NCBI GenBank assembly: GCA_964527215.1
Contig: CAZGNZ010000003.1
Span: 62,001-126,000 of the forward strand
Reading direction: 5' to 3'
Length of the DNA stretch: 64,000 nucleotides
Origin: CAZGNZ01 sp964527215
GTDB taxonomy: Bacteria > Fidelibacterota > Marinisomatia > SCGC-AAA003-L08 > JACNLC01
Part shown: positions 18,438-27,981 of the stretch, one piece after another
Layout: every line of letters starts with the position of its first letter
How positions within the stretch are numbered: position 1 is the first letter of the stretch
Program-made: the position numbers and the translations under genes
The notes under the pieces: model-generated
What the model was told of the DNA's origin: nothing
Seen by the model: the letters and a program-made list of their open reading frames with translations, nothing else
Database searches by the model: none

Positions 18438-19312
18438 TGGCTGAATGGTTCAGGCGGTCTGCCGTTAAAATCAAGACCTCCGATAAAAAAGACACTGCTG
18501 AAGGGCAATGGGTAAAATGCCCCCGCTGCGGGAAAGTCATTTTTCGGCGCGAACTGGAAAAACATTCCCATGTCTGTCCTTCATGTTCACATCATTTTAA
18601 AATCTCTTCAAAAGCCTATTTCAATCTGCTGCTGGATGATGTGGATTATTCTGAAATTGCCTCTGGCCTTTCCCCTGTTGACCCGCTGAAGTTTCACGCC
18701 AGCCGTAAATACAGCGACCAGATAGTCAGTGCTCAAAAAAACACCGGCCAAAAAGATGCCGTTACGGTTGTTCACGGACGGATCGGTGGTTTTGACTGTG
18801 TACTGGGTGTAATGGATTTTTCATACATTGGCGGCAGCATGGGATCAGTCGTTGGTGAAAAAATCAGTCGCGGGATTGAATATGCCCGCAAAAATAAATA
18901 TCCGCTGGTACTGATCACGGCATCAGGCGGCGCGCGAATGCAGGAAGGGGCATACAGTCTGATGCAGATGGCCAAAACCAGTGCAAAACTGGCACAGTAT
19001 GCTCAGGACGGAGGGTTTTACATTGCCATTCTGACCAATCCGACGACCGGTGGTACAACTGCCAGCTTTGCAATGCTTGGAGATCTTATTTTTGCCGAGC
19101 CCAATTCGCTGATTGGGTTTGCAGGGGCACGGGTCATTAAACAGACAATCGGGGAGGACCTTCCGGAAGGATTTCAAAAAGCCGAATTTCTCCTTGAAAA
19201 GGGATTCCTGGATAATATTATACATCGCCGTGATTTAAAAAATGACCTTACCCGATTGTTCAGGATGTTTAATCAGGGGAATGATCCGGCCAAAACCGGA
19301 TTCGAAAATTAG
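18437..19312 (+). CDS. accD: Acetyl-CoA carboxylase carboxyltransferase subunit beta
   Basis: The 291-residue protein starts MAEWFRR and has the four-Cys zinc ribbon C28-x2-C31...C47-x2-C50. The carboxyltransferase core follows, with GGSMGSVVGEKISRGIEYA, TASGGARMQEGAYSLMQMAKT and NPTTGGTTASFAMLGD. It transfers carboxyl from biotin to acetyl-CoA in the first committed step of fatty-acid synthesis, together with AccA, whose gene is not here. Its first base is the last base of the rimI stop, making it the final gene of the porX-tsaE-tsaB-rimI-accD run. A gap of 151 bp follows in which I see no clear terminator. Confidence 0.96.
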   Translation: MAEWFRRSAVKIKTSDKKDTAEGQWVKCPRCGKVIFRRELEKHSHVCPSCSHHFKISSKAYFNLLLDDVDYSEIASGLSPVDPLKFHASRKYSDQIVSAQKNTGQKDAVTVVHGRIGGFDCVLGVMDFSYIGGSMGSVVGEKISRGIEYARKNKYPLVLITASGGARMQEGAYSLMQMAKTSAKLAQYAQDGGFYIAILTNPTTGGTTASFAMLGDLIFAEPNSLIGFAGARVIKQTIGEDLPEGFQKAEFLLEKGFLDNIIHRRDLKNDLTRLFRMFNQGNDPAKTGFEN

Positions 19313-19463
19313 ATTTCAGCAGTTGGCCTGATTGCAGCAAATTATCTTTTTCAGGAAACGTGTATGATGAAGTTGCCGAAGGTTTCCGGCCATAAGGATC
19401 AGCGACCGGCACTGTCGATGATGTGTTTCAGACAAATAGATTTACCAAAATCAGGATACGCTT

Positions 19464-21008
19464 ATGCAGCATAATCAGTTTATCGCCGTACTGGATTTCG
19501 GTTCACAATACACACAGCTGATTGCCCGGCGCATTCGGGAACACCATGTCTATTCCGAAATCCTTCCCTATGACACTGAGCCTGAAGAGCTGTTGAAACG
19601 AAATGTCGTTGCAATAATCCTGTCCGGCGGCCCGTCCAGTGTGTATGAAGATCAATCACCCCAGGTGCATCCGGATCTGTTCAATATGGACGTACCCATC
19701 CTGGGTATCTGTTATGGAATGCAGCTTGTAATACAGCATTTCGGCGGCCGGGTTCAGTCAACTGGGAAAAGTGAATACGGATATGCCCGCATAAGTCCCA
19801 GCGATGATTCCCAGCTGCTTGCCAATTTTCATGATTCTTCACAAGTGTGGATGAGCCATGGAGATGCGGTTGACAGACTTGGGCAGGATATTGAAGTCAT
19901 TGCACATTCGGAAAACGAAGTTGTTGCAGCGGTCCGGGTAAAAAATCGTCCCGTTTTTGGCGTTCAGTTTCACCCTGAAGTGTCGCACACCCTGGAAGGA
20001 AATGTCCTGCTGTCTAATTTTCTCTTTCAGATCAGTCACTGCCGTCCTACCTGGACTCCCGCCAATTTTATTCAGGATGCAGTGGATGATATTCGGCAAA
20101 AAGTCGGCAAACGCCAGGTCATTGTCGGGTTAAGCGGCGGTGTTGATTCTTCTGTCGTAGGAACCCTGATGCACAAAGCTCTCGGAGATCGGTCAATATG
20201 CGTGTTTATCAATAATGGGCTGCTTCGGAAAAATGAAGTGGATCAGGTCATGGGATCATTGAAGGATGGCCTCGGCCTGAATATACATCTGGTGGATGAT
20301 TCTGATCTCTTTTTAAGTAAGCTGGAAGGAATCACTGAACCTGAACAAAAGAGAAAAATAATCGGCAATCAGTTCATTTATTCATTTCGGGACGCCACCC
20401 GCGGTCTTGGTGACTTTCCTTTCCTTGCCCAGGGAACCCTTTATCCCGATGTGATAGAGTCGGGCGGTTCCGGTCTGGGACCGGCAGCAACCATAAAGTC
20501 TCATCATAACGTTGGCGGTCTGCCGGAAGATATGGATTTTGAGTTGATTGAACCCATCCGCGACCTGTTTAAAGATGAGGTCAGAAGGGTGGGGCGTGAA
20601 CTTGGGCTGCCTGAATTTGTGCTGGAGCGTCACCCGTTCCCGGGACCCGGACTGGCGGTCCGGATTCTGGGTGCTGTTACAGAGAAACGACTGCAAATAC
20701 TTCGGGAAGCAGATCACATTTTTATCGATGTTTTAAAAGAATCAGGTGAATATTATAACGTTTGGCAGGCGTTTGCGGTTCTTGTGCCGGTTAAAACTGT
20801 CGGGGTCATGGGAGATGCCCGAACATATGAAAATATTATTGCCCTGCGGGCTGTGACAAGTCTGGACGGAATGACGGCCGACTGGTATCACTTTCCGCCT
20901 GAAATTTTGAAATTGTGCTCCAATCGTATTGTCAATGAGGTCAATGGGGTAAACCGGGTGGTCTATGACATCACCGGTAAACCGCCAGGCACCATCGAAT
21001 GGGAGTAA
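19464..21008 (+). CDS. guaA: GMP synthase (glutamine-hydrolysing)
   Basis: The 514-residue protein has an N-terminal class I glutamine amidotransferase domain (ILGICYGMQL with the catalytic Cys; VQFHPEVSHT with His and Glu). The ATP-pyrophosphatase domain starts at GLSGGVDSSV, and the C-terminal dimerisation domain ends YDITGKPPGTIEWE, the usual terminus. It converts XMP to GMP. The gene follows a 151-bp spacer and is 23 bp upstream of glmS, so the two are probably co-transcribed. Confidence 0.97.
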   Translation: MQHNQFIAVLDFGSQYTQLIARRIREHHVYSEILPYDTEPEELLKRNVVAIILSGGPSSVYEDQSPQVHPDLFNMDVPILGICYGMQLVIQHFGGRVQSTGKSEYGYARISPSDDSQLLANFHDSSQVWMSHGDAVDRLGQDIEVIAHSENEVVAAVRVKNRPVFGVQFHPEVSHTLEGNVLLSNFLFQISHCRPTWTPANFIQDAVDDIRQKVGKRQVIVGLSGGVDSSVVGTLMHKALGDRSICVFINNGLLRKNEVDQVMGSLKDGLGLNIHLVDDSDLFLSKLEGITEPEQKRKIIGNQFIYSFRDATRGLGDFPFLAQGTLYPDVIESGGSGLGPAATIKSHHNVGGLPEDMDFELIEPIRDLFKDEVRRVGRELGLPEFVLERHPFPGPGLAVRILGAVTEKRLQILREADHIFIDVLKESGEYYNVWQAFAVLVPVKTVGVMGDARTYENIIALRAVTSLDGMTADWYHFPPEILKLCSNRIVNEVNGVNRVVYDITGKPPGTIEWE

Positions 21009-21031
21009 CTTTCTAACTTCTGAGGATTGTT

Positions 21032-22867
21032 ATGTGTGGTATAGTAGGATATATTGGCCATCGTGAGGCCAAAGATGTTATCATTAAGGGACTCCAGCGT
21101 CTGGAGTATCGGGGATACGACTCGGCAGGGATCGCAACTGCCGGCAACGGTCAGACGCGGGTTGTAAAGCGGAAAGGGAAAGTCACTGATCTGCTGAAAG
21201 CCCTTGAATCTGAACCGGTTAATGGATCGATCGGCATCGGACATACGCGATGGGCTACACATGGTGTTCCCAATGATATCAACGCTCATCCCCATTGTTC
21301 ATCTGATGGAAAATTCAAAATAATCCATAATGGAATTATCGAGAATTATCTTTCCATTCGAATTTTTCTTGAAAATGAAGGTGTTGAATTCCAGTCAGAG
21401 ACGGATACTGAAGTTCTGGTTCAGCTTATCAGTTATCTGTACAACAAGGATGGTCTTGGATTTACCCAGGCGGTTCGAAGTGCACTGTCTGAAGTCGTCG
21501 GAGCGTATGGAATTGTGGTGATGTGCGATGATGAACCCGATGCGCTGGTTGCCGCCCGTTTCGGAAGTCCGCTGGTTTTTGGGATCGGTCAGGGTGAAAT
21601 GATTATCGCATCGGATACGTCTCCCATCATCGAATATACGCGCAACATCGTTTATCTCGATGAAGGTGAATTGGTTACAATTCGATCTGATGACTATGTT
21701 GTCCGCGATATCCAAAAAGATGAGACCGTTTCCAAGGAAACTGAGCTCATTGAGTATGATCTGGAGCAGATTGAAAAGGGTGGATACGATCATTTCATGC
21801 TGAAGGAAATATTTGAGCAGGAAATATCCATCACCGAAGCCACCCGGGGACGCATCGATTTTAAAAATGGCAAAGTGACTTTGGGCGGTATCCAGGATTG
21901 GCTGGTGAACATTGTCAGTGCAAACACCATTTTTATTACTGCCTGCGGAACCTCTTGGCACAGTGCACTCATTGGAGGATACTGTATCGAAGAGATGGTC
22001 GGGATTCCGGTGAAAGTAGAGTATGCCTCTGAGTTCCGGTATCGTTCTGTTCCGGTGGATCACCGTTCAGTGGTGATTGCTATCAGTCAGTCAGGAGAAA
22101 CTGCCGACACGTTGGCCGCAGTTCGAAAAGCAAACGAGCTGGGGGCATTGACACTGGGAGTGGTGAACGTCGTGGGAAGTTCAATCGCCCGGGAAACAGA
22201 CTGCGGCGTCTATATCCATGCCGGTCCGGAAATCGGCGTGGCCTCCACAAAAGCCTTTACATCTCAGGTCATTGTTTTAACATTGATCTCAATGCTGCTG
22301 GCTCAGAATCGCGGGAAAGGCAACAATGAAATTCCTGAAATTCTGGAAGACGTGAATTCGATTCCGGAAAAAGTGAGTAAAATCCTGGCCCAGTCAGAGA
22401 AAATCAAAAAAATTGCTGAGCACTATTATCGGGCAAAGAGTTTTCTGTATCTGGGGAGAGGATACCAGTTCCCGGTCGCTCTGGAAGGTGCTCTCAAGCT
22501 GAAGGAAATTTCTTACATCCATGCAGAAGGTTATCCGGCAGCGGAAATGAAACACGGACCCATTGCCCTGATAGATGAAGAAATGCCGACAGTGGTGATC
22601 GTGACCAAACGGGGATATGATAAAATCATTTCAAATATTCAGGAAGTACGTGCCCGCGGCGGGAAGACAATCATTATTACTACGCGGTCGGCGGCAGAAC
22701 TGAGACAGTATTCGGACCATATTATCGAAATTCCGGGAATCCACACCTGCCTGTCCCCGCTGCTGACAACCATCCCTCTTCAGCTGCTGGCCTATCATAT
22801 CGCGCTGTTAAAAAACTGTAATGTGGATCAGCCGAGAAACCTTGCCAAAAGCGTCACCGTGGAGTAA
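21032..22867 (+). CDS. glmS: Glutamine--fructose-6-phosphate aminotransferase (isomerizing)
   Basis: The 611-residue protein begins MCGIVGYIGHREA with the N-terminal nucleophile Cys2 and YRGYDSAGIA. Two SIS sugar-isomerase domains follow (TACGTSWHSALIG, ISQSGETADTLAA), and the protein ends DQPRNLAKSVTVE, the canonical C-terminus. It makes glucosamine-6-phosphate for peptidoglycan and LPS precursors. A GAGGA motif precedes ATG 21032. With only 23 bp between guaA and glmS there is no room for a glmS ribozyme. Confidence 0.97.
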   Translation: MCGIVGYIGHREAKDVIIKGLQRLEYRGYDSAGIATAGNGQTRVVKRKGKVTDLLKALESEPVNGSIGIGHTRWATHGVPNDINAHPHCSSDGKFKIIHNGIIENYLSIRIFLENEGVEFQSETDTEVLVQLISYLYNKDGLGFTQAVRSALSEVVGAYGIVVMCDDEPDALVAARFGSPLVFGIGQGEMIIASDTSPIIEYTRNIVYLDEGELVTIRSDDYVVRDIQKDETVSKETELIEYDLEQIEKGGYDHFMLKEIFEQEISITEATRGRIDFKNGKVTLGGIQDWLVNIVSANTIFITACGTSWHSALIGGYCIEEMVGIPVKVEYASEFRYRSVPVDHRSVVIAISQSGETADTLAAVRKANELGALTLGVVNVVGSSIARETDCGVYIHAGPEIGVASTKAFTSQVIVLTLISMLLAQNRGKGNNEIPEILEDVNSIPEKVSKILAQSEKIKKIAEHYYRAKSFLYLGRGYQFPVALEGALKLKEISYIHAEGYPAAEMKHGPIALIDEEMPTVVIVTKRGYDKIISNIQEVRARGGKTIIITTRSAAELRQYSDHIIEIPGIHTCLSPLLTTIPLQLLAYHIALLKNCNVDQPRNLAKSVTVE

Positions 22868-22875
22868 TACGATTC

Positions 22876-23550
22876 TTGAGTGCTCATTTTGAATTTTCTC
22901 AGTGGGGCGGTGATGCCTGTTTTGCTGTTATGACCCGGAAGATAAGTTCAGACCGAACAATTATTACCCGTAAGCAGGCCATTGAATATTTTGGATTTCA
23001 ACCGGATTTGGTTGCGGTCCCGGAACAGGTGCATTCAAATGTTGTGCGTTGGATCAACCGAGGCGGACATTATCCCCGGACAGACGGATTGATCACGTCA
23101 GAGCCCGGACTGATTCTGTCTTTGCAGACCGCAGACTGCGTTCCGGTATTCATCAGAACATCCGGCAGCAGTATCCGCGGCCTGATTCATGCCGGGTGGC
23201 GGGGAACAGCCTTCGGAATCATTGAAAATATGATCGTCCAGCTGCAGAAACACAACGTTGGGTTAAAGGATATTCATGTATTTCTCGGTCCTTCCGTTCA
23301 AGCCAATAATTATCAAGTTGATGAGGATGTTGCAAAATATTTTCAGGCTGAATTCCGGATACAGGATCACTCGAAATGGCATGTTGACATCCCCGGACAG
23401 ATAACGGCAGACTTTATTAGATTCGGAATTTCAGAAAACCACATTGTTTCCAGCGGAATCTGTACATTCGACAACGGAGATTGCCACAGCTTCAGAAGAG
23501 ATGGTGAGGATGCAGGACGCATGTATTCATTTATTGGAGAAAGGGTATGA
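22876..23550 (+). CDS. pgeF: YfiH/LACC1-family purine nucleoside phosphorylase-like protein
   Basis: The 224-residue protein carries the family metal-site motifs: PEQVHSNVV, QTADCVPVFI, HAGWRGTAFGIIENM and the C-terminal SSGICTFD. Members (formerly called polyphenol oxidase or laccase-domain proteins) are multi-substrate purine nucleoside enzymes, and some act in peptidoglycan quality control. TTG 22876 is the likely start, just 8 bp after glmS, with GGAG at the glmS end. The stop overlaps the uppP start as ATGA. Confidence 0.88.
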   Translation: MSAHFEFSQWGGDACFAVMTRKISSDRTIITRKQAIEYFGFQPDLVAVPEQVHSNVVRWINRGGHYPRTDGLITSEPGLILSLQTADCVPVFIRTSGSSIRGLIHAGWRGTAFGIIENMIVQLQKHNVGLKDIHVFLGPSVQANNYQVDEDVAKYFQAEFRIQDHSKWHVDIPGQITADFIRFGISENHIVSSGICTFDNGDCHSFRRDGEDAGRMYSFIGERV

Positions 23551-24329
23551 ATTGGCAGGATAGTGCGGTACTTGGTCTTCTGCAGGCAGTGACGGAATTT
23601 CTGCCCATCAGCAGCTCAGGTCATCTGGTGCTCGGCAAAAATATTCTGGGGCTTTCAACTCCGGGAACAGTGATGGAAGTTGTACTTCACATGGGGACGC
23701 TGCTGAGCATACTCATTTATTACTGGAAGGATGTTTCAAAGTTGGCGGTTCGTTTTTGTTCAAAATCCGGCGGCCAATCTCGGTTTTTTGTGTTTCTGAT
23801 AGCAGTCGCCACGGTACCTGCCATTGTTATCGGATTTGGATTTGAAACTCATATAGACGAACTTTACAGCAATCCAAGATATCTCTGGGTTGTTTCTTTT
23901 GCATTAATATTTTCCGGAATGGTACTCTTTTTCACTAAATACCTGAAACAGGGTACCAGATGTGAACCGGATATCCGGTCTGCAATTCTGATTGGACTGG
24001 CGCAGTCCCTGGCCATACTGCCGGGTATTTCCAGATCGGGGCTGACCATCTCAACCGGTCTTTATCTTGGATTGAATCGTGAAGAAGCGGCCCGTTTTTC
24101 CTTTCTGATGGCAATTCCCGTATTATTCGGAGCAGGTTTGCTGAAACTGAAAGAAATCCCCGGACTTCTGGATGGCAGCAGTTTTGCGGCGGTTCTCATA
24201 GGTTTCATTACATCTGCAGCTGGTGGCGTGTGCATGGTGATACTGTTGGTAAAAATGCTGACAAAACAGAAATTCTGGATGTTCTCGATATACTGCTGGA
24301 TTGTTGGACTTCTCAGTCTGGTGCTTTAG
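23547..24329 (+). CDS. uppP: Undecaprenyl-diphosphatase
   Basis: A 260-residue polytopic membrane protein (about eight hydrophobic segments) with the two BacA/UppP signatures: EFLPISSSGHL near residue 17 and PGISRSGLTISTGLYLGL near residue 150. It removes a phosphate from undecaprenyl diphosphate to recycle the lipid carrier for wall and surface glycan export, which also serves the glycan operon at 27028-33196. Four-base overlap with pgeF; holA follows after 6 bp. Confidence 0.95.
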   Translation: MNWQDSAVLGLLQAVTEFLPISSSGHLVLGKNILGLSTPGTVMEVVLHMGTLLSILIYYWKDVSKLAVRFCSKSGGQSRFFVFLIAVATVPAIVIGFGFETHIDELYSNPRYLWVVSFALIFSGMVLFFTKYLKQGTRCEPDIRSAILIGLAQSLAILPGISRSGLTISTGLYLGLNREEAARFSFLMAIPVLFGAGLLKLKEIPGLLDGSSFAAVLIGFITSAAGGVCMVILLVKMLTKQKFWMFSIYCWIVGLLSLVL

Positions 24330-24335
24330 GATATT

Positions 24336-25325
24336 ATGACTGATAAGCATACAATAGGGCAGGTAATACGGCAGATTCACAGTGACAGTATTGCACCCGT
24401 TTATTTCCTGATGGGTGAAGATGCCTGTCTTCAGGATTTTCTGATCAGAACCGTATCTGACCAGTTTCTAAAAAAGGGTGGAATTCGACGGTTTTTCTCG
24501 ATGGATGATGATCAGGAATCAGAACTATTTTCGGAACTTTCATCATACTCGCTCTTTGAGGACCGCAATCTATTTATCGTCAGACAAATTAGAAAATTTT
24601 CACAACAGAGCCGACAGGAATTGAAAGAGTATATCCAGTCTCCGAAAAAAAGTAACTGTCTGGTATTAATCAATGAGCAGTTTGACCGCAGTAATAAGTT
24701 TCTGTTGCAGCTGATGGAAAGTACTGCATTTGTTGACACCCGTCCTCCTTTTTCCAGAAAATTCAAGGAATGGGTCCAATATATGGCCCGAACCAAAAAC
24801 ATTCAGACAGATGATAACGCAGTTGAGCTGCTCATGGAAATGCATGGAGACTCCATAGCAAATGTGGTCAATGAACTTGAGAAACTTGCTATTTCCGTGG
24901 ACGAGGGCAAAGCAATCACAAGAGAGGTTGTCGAAGCCGTTTCCAGTCATCAGCGAGAGTTTCAGGTCTGGCAGCTGGTGGATGCCCTGGGGAAAAAGGA
25001 TTTGAAGCTGTCGATGAGGATTTTCAACTCGCTGGTGAACAGTGGTATTCAAATACCTCTGTTAACCATAAATTTAGCCAACCTGTTTCATCAGATTTTA
25101 TGGAAGAAAATGGGAAGCAGCCCTCAAAGAGGTTACACAGGACTCAACAAGATACTGACCAGCCGACTCGACAGCTATTCCAGGGGCTTCAGTTCTGAGG
25201 ATGTTGAGGGCATACTGGCCCATCTTAGAAAAGTTGATCTGCTTTCAAAAACGACGTCACAGCCGGTTCAGGCAGTTTTGACTCCGTTAATATTTGAAAT
25301 TTGCGAAGGAATTCATGCCCGATAA
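24336..25325 (+). CDS. holA: DNA polymerase III subunit delta
   Basis: The 329-residue protein has the layout of HolA: an N-terminal AAA+ like segment (VYFLMGEDACLQDFLI), a central FVDTRPPFSRKFKEWVQYMA region and a helical C-terminal domain with FQVWQLVDALGKKDLKLSMRIFNSLVNSG. The last stretch is a well-conserved delta-subunit signature. Delta opens the sliding clamp within the clamp-loader complex. It is 6 bp after uppP and its end overlaps the sigma-factor start by 11 bp. Confidence 0.88.
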   Translation: MTDKHTIGQVIRQIHSDSIAPVYFLMGEDACLQDFLIRTVSDQFLKKGGIRRFFSMDDDQESELFSELSSYSLFEDRNLFIVRQIRKFSQQSRQELKEYIQSPKKSNCLVLINEQFDRSNKFLLQLMESTAFVDTRPPFSRKFKEWVQYMARTKNIQTDDNAVELLMEMHGDSIANVVNELEKLAISVDEGKAITREVVEAVSSHQREFQVWQLVDALGKKDLKLSMRIFNSLVNSGIQIPLLTINLANLFHQILWKKMGSSPQRGYTGLNKILTSRLDSYSRGFSSEDVEGILAHLRKVDLLSKTTSQPVQAVLTPLIFEICEGIHAR

Positions 25326-25878
25326 CAGATTTACGGATGAAGAATTGATCGCCCGATTTCAGGAAGGTGATATCCGGGCGTATAATGAAATTGTCCATCG
25401 ATATAAGGACAAACTGCTCAGTTTTGTCTATCGATTTCTGGGTGATTACACCCGTGCGGAAGATCTGGTTCAGGATACTCTGCTGAAAGTCTACACTCAT
25501 AAATATGCATACCAGGAAATTGCGAAATTTTCTACCTGGCTTTACACAATTGCCGGAAACCTGGCCCGTACTGAACTGCGCAAACTGAAACGACGGAAAA
25601 CCTATTCAATCTCTGATGTCAGCTACGAAGACCGGGAGTATGAAATTCCCGTTGAGCACGATCCCGGTGATCATGCCGCATCTTCAAACTTCACACGAAA
25701 TCTTCAGAAGGCTTTGAACCAGCTGCCGCCTGATTTTAAAACAATGATCATTTTAAGAGATATCCAGGAACTTTCATACGAAGACATCAGTAGTATCGTA
25801 GCTGTTCCAATCGGGACAGTGAAATCCCGCATCAACCGGGGACGGTTAAAACTTCAGAAACTGTTAAAGCAAAAGTAG
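25315..25878 (+). CDS. ECF-type RNA polymerase sigma factor
   Basis: ATG 25315 is preceded by AAGGA (25306-25310) and is preferred over an in-frame ATG at 25294 that would deepen the overlap with holA. The 187-residue protein has sigma region 2 (YRFLGDYTRAEDLVQDTLLK then FSTWLYTIAGNLARTELRK) and region 4 (LNQLPPDFKTMIILRDIQ...SYEDISSIVAVPIGTVKSRINRGR). An anti-sigma gene follows after 17 bp, the usual arrangement for an ECF pair answering envelope stress; the target regulon is unknown. Confidence 0.93.
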   Translation: MPDNRFTDEELIARFQEGDIRAYNEIVHRYKDKLLSFVYRFLGDYTRAEDLVQDTLLKVYTHKYAYQEIAKFSTWLYTIAGNLARTELRKLKRRKTYSISDVSYEDREYEIPVEHDPGDHAASSNFTRNLQKALNQLPPDFKTMIILRDIQELSYEDISSIVAVPIGTVKSRINRGRLKLQKLLKQK

Positions 25879-25895
25879 GAGGGTGACAATCCTGA

Positions 25896-26447
25896 ATGAA
25901 TTGCTACGATTTTGAGAACTACATATCCGCCTATCTGGACGGTGATCTTAAACCAAATCAGCGCAAAGAATTTACAGAACATAAATCCGCATGCGCAGCC
26001 TGCCAGGAAAAACTGGATGACATCAGGGAAATGCTTTCAGCCATGAACCAAGTTGGCGAAGTAAAAACATCCCCCGATTTTATGAGCAGCCTCCAGCAGA
26101 AAATCGATGACTATGAATCCGGAAAAACATCGCTTGTTCACCGAATACTGTCATTCAGGCCGTTCGGACTTGAGCCTTTGCCCGCTATCGGGTTTGCAGC
26201 AGCCATCCTGCTGATGACCTTGTCCACTATTATGATATTTAATTCAGACCGGGTGCCCAATATTGATTTTAATCAGCTGTCTCACAAGCAGCAGCAGATT
26301 AACAGTCTAAAGGGTCAGCCAAATCTGAATCAACCCGGAAGCGGATTGTATGCCGGTCAAACCGACACCACCGCTGCGGACAGTGCTTTAAGAGATCCCA
26401 ACAACTTTGATAATATCCAATTTGTTAATCAGCAGGGAAATCCCTGA
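25896..26447 (+). CDS. Membrane-anchored zinc-binding anti-sigma factor
   Basis: The 183-residue protein has the ZAS motif H29-x3-C33-x2-C36 (EHKSACAAC) near its N-terminus, one membrane segment at ~96-115 and a polar, Gln/Asn-rich extracytoplasmic tail. This is the anti-sigma layout and it follows the ECF gene directly. AGGAGG (25877-25882) lies 13 bp from ATG 25896, a wide spacing; a TGA immediately upstream in frame excludes a longer start. Release is probably by regulated proteolysis as in other families of this type, by inference. Confidence 0.88.
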   Translation: MNCYDFENYISAYLDGDLKPNQRKEFTEHKSACAACQEKLDDIREMLSAMNQVGEVKTSPDFMSSLQQKIDDYESGKTSLVHRILSFRPFGLEPLPAIGFAAAILLMTLSTIMIFNSDRVPNIDFNQLSHKQQQINSLKGQPNLNQPGSGLYAGQTDTTAADSALRDPNNFDNIQFVNQQGNP

Positions 26448-26597
26448 TAGCAGCAAATGATGGAGAAGTATTGCTGGGATAATTACTTCGGGTTACCGTA
26501 ACATTTCCAATGTGCTTTTACTCGGATTTAGAAAATTACCTCAATCCTGATTCCGGTAAAGCAAACTGTTGAAAGTCATTACTAAGGAAAACTATTC

Positions 26598-26789
26598 ATG
26601 GCCAAGAAACAAACCTTTGGTGATAAAGTCAAAGCCGGTAAAAAAAGCGGACCTCAGAAAGTGTATGTAAAGGTTGTGCGTTCCCTCAAAACCAAAGACC
26701 AGCAGGGCGTCAGATTTGCTGAAGAAATGATTGGTATTCCCGCAGAGGAAAATGTAAAATCATATTTAGAAAATCAGCTGACAAAATAA
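26598..26789 (+). CDS. Small basic DUF4295-like protein
   Basis: A 63-residue lysine-rich protein beginning MAKKQTFGDKVKAGKKSG, with VYVKVVRSLKT in the middle and an acidic end (EENVKSYLENQLTK). The start (ATG 26598, AAGGAAA at 26584-26590) and the strong terminator right behind it show it is a real monocistronic gene or the last of an operon. Pattern and size recall DUF4295, a small protein that in Bacteroidota is usually encoded beside rpmB and rpmG and is suspected to be ribosome-associated. Here no ribosomal genes are adjacent. The family assignment is from memory of the pattern only. Confidence 0.6.
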   Translation: MAKKQTFGDKVKAGKKSGPQKVYVKVVRSLKTKDQQGVRFAEEMIGIPAEENVKSYLENQLTK

Positions 26790-26809
26790 GCCTGATTTTC
26801 CTGAGAATT

Positions 26810-26837
26810 ATAGGAGGGTACGCCCTCCTATTTTTTT
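26810..26837 (+). terminator. Intrinsic terminator after the DUF4295-like gene
   Basis: Stem ATAGGAGGG (26810-26818) with CCCTCCTAT (26823-26831), a TACG tetraloop and seven Ts. This is among the strongest terminators in the window and suggests high expression of the small gene before it. Confidence 0.93.
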
Positions 26838-27027
26838 ATCCGATTTCCTTGCTATCTGGAATAGTGATTTACGAATTTACCCGACAGCAAAACAGCGTCA
26901 TTCATGTGATTTTGCATCATTTCTCCCCTACCAGAATGATGTCTCATTGATGTATTATACAGGGTTGTTTTTGCTGCCGTTTCAAAAATAACAGAGACTT
27001 ATTCCAACAATTTCCGTTGAGATATTA

Positions 27028-27981
27028 ATGACAAACCAACCGCCCCTTGTATCTGTTGTTATTCCAGTATTGGATGAAGCCGGTTCTCTGCCGACGCTGT
27101 ATCAACAGCTGAATGATGTGCTGGCACAATATGATGACTGGGAATTGCTTTTCATAGATGACGGCAGCCGGGATGAATCTGTTGCCATCATTGAACAGTT
27201 CATTGAGACCGACTCACATGTAAAACTGATCAAGTTCTTCAAGAACTACGGAAAAGCGGATGCACTGGCGGCCGGTTTTCGGGAAGCTGCCGGGACGTTT
27301 GTCATTACAATGGATGCTGATCTGCAGGATGATCCGATTGAAATCCCCCGACTGATACAGAAACTGGAAGACGGTTGGGATATGGTGTCCGGATGGAAAA
27401 AAGTCAGGCATGATCCCATTGGAAAGCGCTTTCCGTCAAAAGTATGGAATTTGATGACAAGGCTGATGACGGGAATTGCCATCCATGACTTCAACTGCGG
27501 CTTGAAAGCCTATCGTTCTGAGGTGGTAAAATCATTGGATTTGTATGGCGGTCTTCATCGGTATATTCCAGCGCTTGCAAAGCAAAAGGGGTTTTCCGTA
27601 ACAGAAATTGCCGTCAACCACCGACCACGCGTCCACGGTGAAACCAAGTATCACGGATCACGGTTTTTTCATGGTTTTTTTGATTTGGTCACAGTGCTTT
27701 TTATTGGAAACTTCTTTTCCCGACCCATGCATTTCTTTGGGTTTATCGGTTTCTTTCTGTCAGCCATCGGTATCGTCATCAATCTGTATCTGACAATTGG
27801 CTGGTTTCAGGGAATCTGGATCGGAAATAGACCGGTGTTCTTTCTCGGAATTCTGCTCCTGATTGTCGGAATACAGTTTATTTCTCTGGGCCTGCTGGGA
27901 GAGATGCTGATCAAATCCACCCGGCGCGATGAAAAACGGATCCAGTATGTGAAATCAGGCAGTACCACCTTATGCGATTAG
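27028..27981 (+). CDS. GT2 glycosyltransferase, dolichyl/undecaprenyl-phosphate sugar transferase type
   Basis: The 317-residue protein has an N-terminal GT-A domain (VSVVIPVLDEAGSLPTLY, LLFIDDGSRDES, the DxD-type MDADLQDDP, and FNCGLKAYR) and two C-terminal membrane segments (~230-255, ~270-295). This DPM1/GtrB/ArnC-like layout transfers a sugar from a nucleotide donor to a polyprenyl phosphate on the inner face of the membrane. First gene of a five-gene glycan cluster; overlaps the next gene by 10 bp. Confidence 0.9.
   Translation: MTNQPPLVSVVIPVLDEAGSLPTLYQQLNDVLAQYDDWELLFIDDGSRDESVAIIEQFIETDSHVKLIKFFKNYGKADALAAGFREAAGTFVITMDADLQDDPIEIPRLIQKLEDGWDMVSGWKKVRHDPIGKRFPSKVWNLMTRLMTGIAIHDFNCGLKAYRSEVVKSLDLYGGLHRYIPALAKQKGFSVTEIAVNHRPRVHGETKYHGSRFFHGFFDLVTVLFIGNFFSRPMHFFGFIGFFLSAIGIVINLYLTIGWFQGIWIGNRPVFFLGILLLIVGIQFISLGLLGEMLIKSTRRDEKRIQYVKSGSTTLCD

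Noticed and set aside
19313..19463. Possible purine riboswitch in the guaA leader
   Set aside because: The conserved core residues and the three-way junction of the purine aptamer are not present; only weak pairing is seen.
21009..21031. glmS ribozyme
   Set aside because: Only 23 bp separate guaA and glmS, far too short for the ribozyme.
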